A stretch of 64,000 nucleotides of DNA from Petaurus breviceps papuanus (lineage: Eukaryota; Chordata; Mammalia; Diprotodontia; Petauridae), in the NCBI GenBank assembly GCA_028583685.1, contig JAMXIF010000086.1, positions 19,581,695 to 19,645,694 of the forward strand, given 5' to 3'. The notes beneath the pieces are model-generated. The model was not told the origin of the DNA and did not search any database. It worked only from the letters and a program-made list of their open reading frames with translations. A program made the position numbers and the translations under genes. The stretch's first letter is position 1. Each line of letters starts with the position of its first letter. This document shows, in pieces, positions 58,545-64,000 of the stretch.

Positions 58545-59325
58545 CCTTTGAAAAATATATTAATGGGAAAATTGGAGCATTAATTCATTGTTGGTATAGT
58601 TGTGAACTGATTCCAACCATTCTGGAGAGCAATGTGGAACTATGCCCAAAGGTCTGAAAAAATGTTCATACCCTTTGACCCAGCAATTCTACTTCTAAAT
58701 GGGAAGAGGATCCACATGTACAAAAATGTTTATAGCAATTCTTTTTGTGGTGGCTAAGAACTGGAAATTGAGGGGATGCCCATCAATTGGGGAATGGCTG
58801 AACAAATTGTGGTATATGACTGTAATGGAATACTATTGTTCTATAAGAAATGGTGGACTTCAGAAAAACCTGGAAAGACTTATATGAACTGATGCTGAGT
58901 GAAGTGAGCAGAACCAGGAGAATATTGTACACAGTAATAGCCACAGTGTGTGAAGACTGACTTAGATAGACTTAGCCCTTCTCAGCAATTCAGAATCCTA
59001 AAACAATTCCAAAGGACTCATGATGGAAAATGCCATCCACATCCAGAGGAAGAACTATGGAACCCAAATGCAGAGCGAAGCAGACTATTTTCTTTTTTTT
59101 TGTTTTTGTTTTGTTTTTTTTCTTTCTCATGGTCCCTTCCATTCGTTCTAATTCTTTTATACAACATGACTAATAGGAAAATATGTTTAATAGGAATGTA
59201 TATGTAGAGCCTATATCAGATTACATGCCATCTTAGGGAGGAGGGAGGGAGAGGAAGGGGAAGAAGATTTAAAACTTAGGGAAGTGAATGTTGAAAACTA
59301 AAAATAAGTAAATTTAAGTTTTAAA
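58545..59325 (+). repeat. L1 LINE, 5'-truncated 3' end
   Basis: gttctgg.gagcaatgtggaact and ccctttgacccagcaattct lead into an open stretch (58699-58887) encoding CTKMFIAILFVVAKNWKLRG then CPSIGEWLNKLWYMTVMEYY, the C terminus of L1 ORF2. The 3' UTR includes gaactgatgctgagtgaagt and aatgttgaaaac, and ends in an A-rich tail. Confidence 0.88.
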
Positions 59326-60108
59326 AAAGGAATTCCAGATTTCATTTTAGATGTGTTTACTTTGGCTTTATTCAGTAAGAGGTATTTTGAGTTGATATAT
59401 TTAATATATTGATCTCCTACTAGAGAGAATTTGGGAATTTTACTTAAACTCTGATGCTGCTATCTTAATTTATTTTAGTCTTGTCATCCTAGTGAGAAGA
59501 GAAGAATATTTTTATCCTTTGCATAATGTGGAGAACCCTAGTATGTGACACTAAAGTACTTTATTTTCCAAAGTGTGATCTGGGATACAAGGGAATCTAA
59601 AATTAATTAAGGAATTCTGTACACAATTTATTTTTAGATAGAATAGAACGAAAAGAACATGTCAAAAGAAATACAGCAAATTTTTATCATCTTTACCAAA
59701 ACAAAACATTTTTTATATAAACTTCAGTTATGCATGAATGAAATCTTATCCATATATAATGGTAAAGGCCCTTCAGTATTAGTAGTTCCTTTTACAGTAT
59801 GGTTCCTACCTTTCAGTTTATAACTCTTTAAACCGTTTCCCAAGCCAAGAGTTGGAATATCAGTTTTTTAGGTACTTCCTAGGTTGTACTAAAGACAGCC
59901 AAAATCTTGGTGAAAAACTAAATTGGAGATATGCCTCCTCAGATCCCCAAATTCCATGTTGTTTGTGGTAGAGAAGGAATCATAGATAGACACATAAGAT
60001 AAAACATCACTTGTGTTTTCTCCAAAACATTTTATATCAGATTACATTAAGTCCATTAGCTGTGTGTTTTACAAATTGCTATATATTTTTTCCTTTTCAT
60101 TTTGGCAG
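59326..60108. other. Intron, nothing recognised
   Basis: AT-rich intron ending at the acceptor ttttcattttggcag (60108). Confidence 0.5.
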
Positions 60109-60245
60109 GAATCCTTTAGTTCTTCTATGCAGCTGCACCTTGTACATCAAGCTCCACATACCATTCCTCCTTACCTCTCGAAGAATGGGTCAGCTCTTGG
60201 GGACCTGTTATTGGGCTTCCTCAAATATTATGCCACAGAATTTGA
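60109..60245 (+). CDS. TENT2: TENT2 coding exon 11, start of PAP-associated domain (residues 371-416)
   Basis: Translates as ESFSSSMQLHLVHQAPHTIP then PYLSKNGSALGDLLLGFLKY then YATEF, matching human ESFSPAIQLHLVHQAP...NLGDLLLGFLKYYATEFD. The LGDLL.GFL..Y block is the hallmark of the PAP/25A-associated domain. The exon ends two bases (GA) into codon 416; donor gtaagt. The next exon should begin by completing Asp/Glu and continue with WNSQ, and lies beyond 64000. Confidence 0.97.
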
Positions 60246-60812
60246 GTAAGTCATACACTTATTTTTATTGACTCTTGTATAACTGTATGTTGTAAATTTG
60301 TTCTGAAAATGTTTTTGTATAATTGGTTCCTAAATGAGCACTTTATAAAACAGTACTGAATTTTATATAATTTTCATTTCCATGATATACTTTAAAAGAA
60401 GTGAAATATACTTTTGATTCTGTAGTCAACAAAAATATATATGTTCACTTTAGTTCTTTTTTGATTTCCAAAATTAGCCTGTTTTTAACTAGTTGCTTTT
60501 TAAGGGAGAGTTAAGGGAATGCTTTTATACTATGAAATTAAAGGAGAGACAGAAACTTGGATATTTTTACAAGCAGTGGCTATCCCAGTCATAACAGCTT
60601 TGATTTGCTTTAAAAAGTGAATTTTGTATATGACAACAAAAATAGTTTTTTTTTCAGTGTAACTCTCTAAAAAGTAGTTTTATTAAGTAGAATTCTGAAA
60701 TGCAGTTCCTTAATAGCATCAAAAGACAGTGTGACATTTTTGTGCGGAAAGATTGTACTCATTGCCTCATTTAATTTAAGTATGGTGTTAATGGTGAAGC
60801 CTGTGTGAATTT

Positions 60813-60854
<42 letters not shown>

Positions 60855-61264
60855 GCTTTTATTCTCATTCAAAGAATTCTCATCTTCATATATTAAAAAG
60901 TTCATTCTTTTTAAGAACATCTCCTCAAAGTTTATTGGTGAATTATACACAGTAATTATAGAATACTAGTTAGAAGTTTCCATGTGTCAGTATTCTTTAG
61001 CTGAGGATAGAATAGCTTGTTAAGTTCTAGCATTATAGCTAGTATGTTTTGTTGAAGAATTTGTTAGTTTTAGGAAGACGTGATGTACAATATTTACTTC
61101 ATTTTAAGTCCCAAAAGGTGAGAATATTTGTATCATGTCTTATGTGTTAGTGATTTGAAAAAAAGCTAAGGAGCAAAAAAACATTTTTAAAAGGAAGTAT
61201 AGGAAATGGAATTAATGTATATCATGAACTACTTTTGTAGCCTTTTTGTTCCATCCTGGGAAAT
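60246..61264. other. Intron after coding exon 11
   Basis: AT-rich and unrecognised, apart from the (AT)n run at 60812-60847. Confidence 0.5.
60812..60847. repeat. (AT)n microsatellite
   Basis: About 15 TA units after ttatataca. Confidence 0.95.
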
Positions 61265-61384
61265 TTTTCTTTTCTTGAGGCAGTTGGAGTTAAGTGACTT
61301 GCTCAAAGTATAGGAGGCTGAATTTGAGCTCGGGTCTTCCTGACTGCAGTGCCAGTTCTCTATCTGCTGTGCCCCCTAGCAGTC
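61265..61384 (-). repeat. Marsupial tRNA-derived SINE
   Basis: Reverse, slightly shortened copy: gaggcagttggagttaagtg, gaatttgagctcgggtcttc, ctgactgcagtgccag, gtgccccctagcag. A 14-bp duplication (ccatcctgggaaat) lies at 61251-61264 and 61385-61398. Confidence 0.88.
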
Positions 61385-61469
61385 CCATCCTGGGAAATAA
61401 TTGATAGAGTTGAATGATCAGTTCTCAAAATATCTGAGAGAAGGGTAGCAATATAGGGAAAAAACAAAC

Positions 61470-61486
61470 CTCTCTCTCTCTCTGTG

Positions 61487-61524
<38 letters not shown>
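61470..61524. repeat. (CT)n then (CA)n microsatellite
   Basis: About six CT units, gtgt, then about 18 CA units. Confidence 0.95.
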
Positions 61525-61527
<3 letters not shown>

Positions 61528-61984
61528 GACAATAAGAACTATCAACCCATATGCCTACTTTCCCCAATTTTACCAAGTGTCTATAAGTATTATCTGTGTA
61601 CACACTTGTTAAAGGAATGTGTAAAGAAAAGGTATTTGTTCACAAAAAATACTCTACACGGTCTTCAGGCTTTCAAAATCATATTCTCTCTACTAATTAG
61701 AGGCTGGTATTAGTGGTGTAGAGAAGCTAAGTATTGCAGAGGTAAAATTGACAAAGTCTCAGTTTGTTCGTTTCTAAAATGAGGGGCTTTGATTAGAGTA
61801 TACTGATTAGAATATTTTAGTTAACATTCTAAAACACTGTTGGGCTGCCATACCTATTGAGTAAAAAAGTTATTTGGGGATGAGTCATTTCTAGGCTCTT
61901 GTTTTCTTTCTGGAAATTTATTTACATTGATTAAATTTCTTTAGGAAATGTGTCTATTCTTTCACCTGTATACAATTTTTAGGC

Positions 61985-63860
61985 ATTAGCAGCTTTTTTT
62001 AACTTTTAAAAATTTATTTTCAATTTATTACTTATTTTAAGGATTATTTTTTTTTAAATTGAGTTGTGAATTCTCTCCCTCTCACCCTTTCCTACCCACT
62101 GAGAAGATAAAGAAAAATGATATCAGTTATACATGTATATAATTTTTGCATGTGTATGTATGTAAAACATTTCCATATTAGCCATAATCACAAAAAAAGC
62201 AAAAAAACCCAACAACAACCCCAGAACAAGGATAGTATACTTGCGTTGGCAGAGTTCATTTCTCTCTCTGGAGGTAGATCACATTTTTTCATCAGGAGTC
62301 CTTTGGAATTGTCTTAGATCATTTTCTGATTATCATTACAGCATTGCTTTTATTGTACACAGTGATCTCCTGGTTCTTCTCATGTTGCTTTGCATCAGTT
62401 CCTACAGGCCTTGACATGTTTTTTTTTTTCCTGAAACCATCTCTTGTCATTTCTTACAGTACAGTAGTAAGTACTCTATCACGATTATATGCCACAACTT
62501 GTTCGGTCATTCCCGTTGAGGAGTATCTCCTCAATTTCCAATTCTATGCCACCATGAAAAGAGCTGCTATAAATATTTTTGAACATGTAATTGCTTTTTC
62601 TTTTTCTTTGATCTCTTTTGGGTATAGACCTAGTAATGGTATTGTTGGGTCAAAGGTATGCATGTTGTTCACTAAAAAGTTTGGACAAGTTCACGATGCC
62701 ACCAACAGTTTATTAGTGCACCTGTTTTCCCTCATCCCTTCTGGCACTTGTTCTTTGTGACAGATGCAAAAAAAAAAAACAAACTTCATAGTTGTTTTGA
62801 TTTGGTTTCTCTAATCAGTAGTGATTTAGAGCATTTTTCATATGACAATAGATAGTTTGATTTCTACCTTTGAAAACTGCCAGTTCCTATCCTTTGACCA
62901 TTTATCAATTGGAGAATAACCCTTTTTTTAAAAATAAATTTGACTCAGTTCTCTGTATATTTGAGAAATAAGGTCTTTATCAGAGAAATTTTTGTAAAAA
63001 AATTTTTTTCATGTTACATCATTATCTGTGGTACCTTTTAGCACATCATAGCTACCCTGATTATCTCTTTTAATTACGTCTGTTTTTGCTTTTGCTTTGT
63101 CTGAGATCATTATTCCTACTCCCGCCCTTTTTACTTCAGCTGAAGTATAATAGATTCTGTTCCAGTCCATTATTTTAACTCTGTGTGTATCTTTCTGTTT
63201 CAAGTGTGTCTCTTGTGCACAGCATATTATAAGATTCTGAATTTGAATTCATTCTGCTGTTTCCATTTTATGGTTGAGCTCATTCCATTCACTTTCGCAG
63301 TTATGATTACTATTTTCATGATTACTCTGTCTTTCTCTATTTTTATCCTGTCCTTCCTCAGAAGTCCATTTTGCTTCTGACCACCTCCTCCCTTAGTCTA
63401 CTCTCTCTTTTATCACTTCCCCTCTCCTTATCTCTTTCTTATCTCCTTCCCTATGGGTAAGATAAATTTCTGTACTCTACTTGAGAAGTGTGTGTATATA
63501 TACATATAGTCTTCCCTCTTTGAACCAATTTTTATGAGAGTAAGGATCAAGCATTGCCCACCATCTCCCCCCCGCCATTTTCTTCTCTGCTGTAAAAGCT
63601 TTTCCTTGCCTTTCTTTTTTTTTAATTAGAAAAATTTCCCCATCCACCTGTCCCTTCCTCCTTCTCCTAGTACATCCCTCTTTCTCACCCCTTCATTGTT
63701 TTTAGATCATTCCATCATAGTTGACTCACACCCATGCTGTTTGTCTATGTAGACTCCTTCTAACTGCCTTAATAATAAAGTTCTTATTAGTTACAGATAA
63801 TCATCTTTCCATATAAGAATTTAACTTTAGTAAATTTCTTATCATTACTCTGTCATGTTT
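61985..63860 (-). repeat. L1 LINE, internally deleted
   Basis: Read in reverse, 61985-62340 is the 3' UTR. About 62340-62990 is the ORF2 C-terminal part (ctatgccaccatgaaaagag, gggtatagacctagtaatgg, gtgatttagagcatttttca). 63009-63203 encodes DTHRVKIMDWNRIYYTSAEV then KRAGVGIMISDKAKAK, the N-terminal endonuclease of ORF2. 63390-63860 is the inter-ORF/ORF1 end. Most of ORF2, including the reverse transcriptase, is missing between about 62990 and 63005. A SINE at about 63868 interrupts its 5' side. Confidence 0.82.
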
Positions 63861-63867
63861 GTCTTTT

Positions 63868-64000
63868 TTATACTTTTTCTTTTTTTGCTTTTTGGAGAGA
63901 GGAAGGCTGGGCAATTGGGGTTAAGTGATTGCCCAAGGTCACATGGCTAGTAAGTGTGTAAAGTATCTGAGGCCGCATCTGAACTCGGGTCCTCCTGACT
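63868..64000 (-). repeat. Marsupial tRNA-derived SINE, cut by window end
   Basis: Reverse copy: gggcaattggggttaagtga, ggtcacatggctagtaagtg, gaactcgggtcctcctgact, then the window ends before its head. Confidence 0.9.

Larger units (their letters stand above)
7400..64000 (+). other. TENT2: TENT2 (GLD2/PAPD4) gene, 5' portion, cut by window end
   Basis: TENT2 is a cytoplasmic nucleotidyltransferase that adds A residues to the 3' ends of mRNAs and some microRNAs. It lacks its own RNA-binding domain and is recruited by partners such as CPEB1 and QKI. Eleven coding exons can be assembled by eye, all with AG acceptors and GT donors (mostly GTAAGT) and fully compatible phases. They give a 416-residue N-terminal portion beginning MFPNSSNLGRPPF that closely matches human TENT2 as I recall it. 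A disordered N-terminal half (1-172) is followed by the nucleotidyltransferase domain with the G218-S219 motif and D230, D232 and D292, then the start of the PAP-associated domain. The start codon is the one whose product matches the human N terminus. The gene runs out of the window after the exon ending at 60245; about 80 C-terminal residues are expected downstream. Identity is very secure; the 5' boundary is approximate. Confidence 0.96.

Noticed and set aside
1-64000. Second gene, tRNA or snRNA genes, CRISPR arrays
   Set aside because: tRNA-like boxes occur only in SINE heads. No snRNA or 5S signature and no regularly spaced repeats were seen, and no other exon series with consistent phases was found on either strand.

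Overview
The window is vertebrate nuclear DNA, almost certainly from a marsupial. It is AT-rich, its genes are split by long introns, and it carries many marsupial-type tRNA-derived SINEs (MAR1-like copies and two younger families), L2, L3/CR1 and MIR fossils, and marsupial-type L1 and HAL1 LINEs. An Australian marsupial seems more likely than an American opossum, but the species cannot be named from this window.

One protein-coding gene is present. It is the 5' two thirds of TENT2 (also PAPD4 or GLD2), the cytoplasmic non-canonical poly(A) polymerase, on the plus strand. A CpG-island promoter (about 6.85-7.96 kb) leads into a probable non-coding exon 1 and a 27-bp non-coding exon 2. Eleven coding exons follow: 11018-11166, 11714-11827, 13383-13635, 24445-24559, 24664-24755, 27015-27081, 32220-32289, 37109-37185, 37626-37754, 49732-49775 and 60109-60245. 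Their reading phases join without a break into 415 complete codons plus two bases. They include all three catalytic aspartates (D230, D232, D292) and the start of the PAP-associated domain. The last roughly 80 residues and the 3' UTR lie beyond position 64000.

Layout: 1-6850 is repeat-filled intergenic DNA (a nested SINE cluster at 1.3-1.9 kb, L2 at 2.1-6.6 kb). 6850-7960 is the promoter and CpG island. 7.8-13.6 kb holds the N-terminal exons in short introns. 13.6-24.4 kb is a 10.8-kb L2-rich intron. 24.4-37.8 kb carries the catalytic-core exons. Two large introns follow (37.8-49.7 and 49.8-60.1 kb), holding a full-length HAL1 LINE, a 60-bp-arm foldback, hAT-like remnants, L1 pieces and many SINEs. 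From 60.2 kb to the end is intron with an internally deleted L1.

I found no second gene, RNA gene, CRISPR array or convincing new system. The most useful observations are: a strong in-frame alternative donor made from L2-like sequence next to a weak donor in coding exon 3; a MITE that landed inside the target duplication of an older SINE; a head-to-tail SINE dimer sharing one target duplication; the complete HAL1 with its duplications; and the foldback beside it. Comparisons with human TENT2 are from memory, not from a database search.
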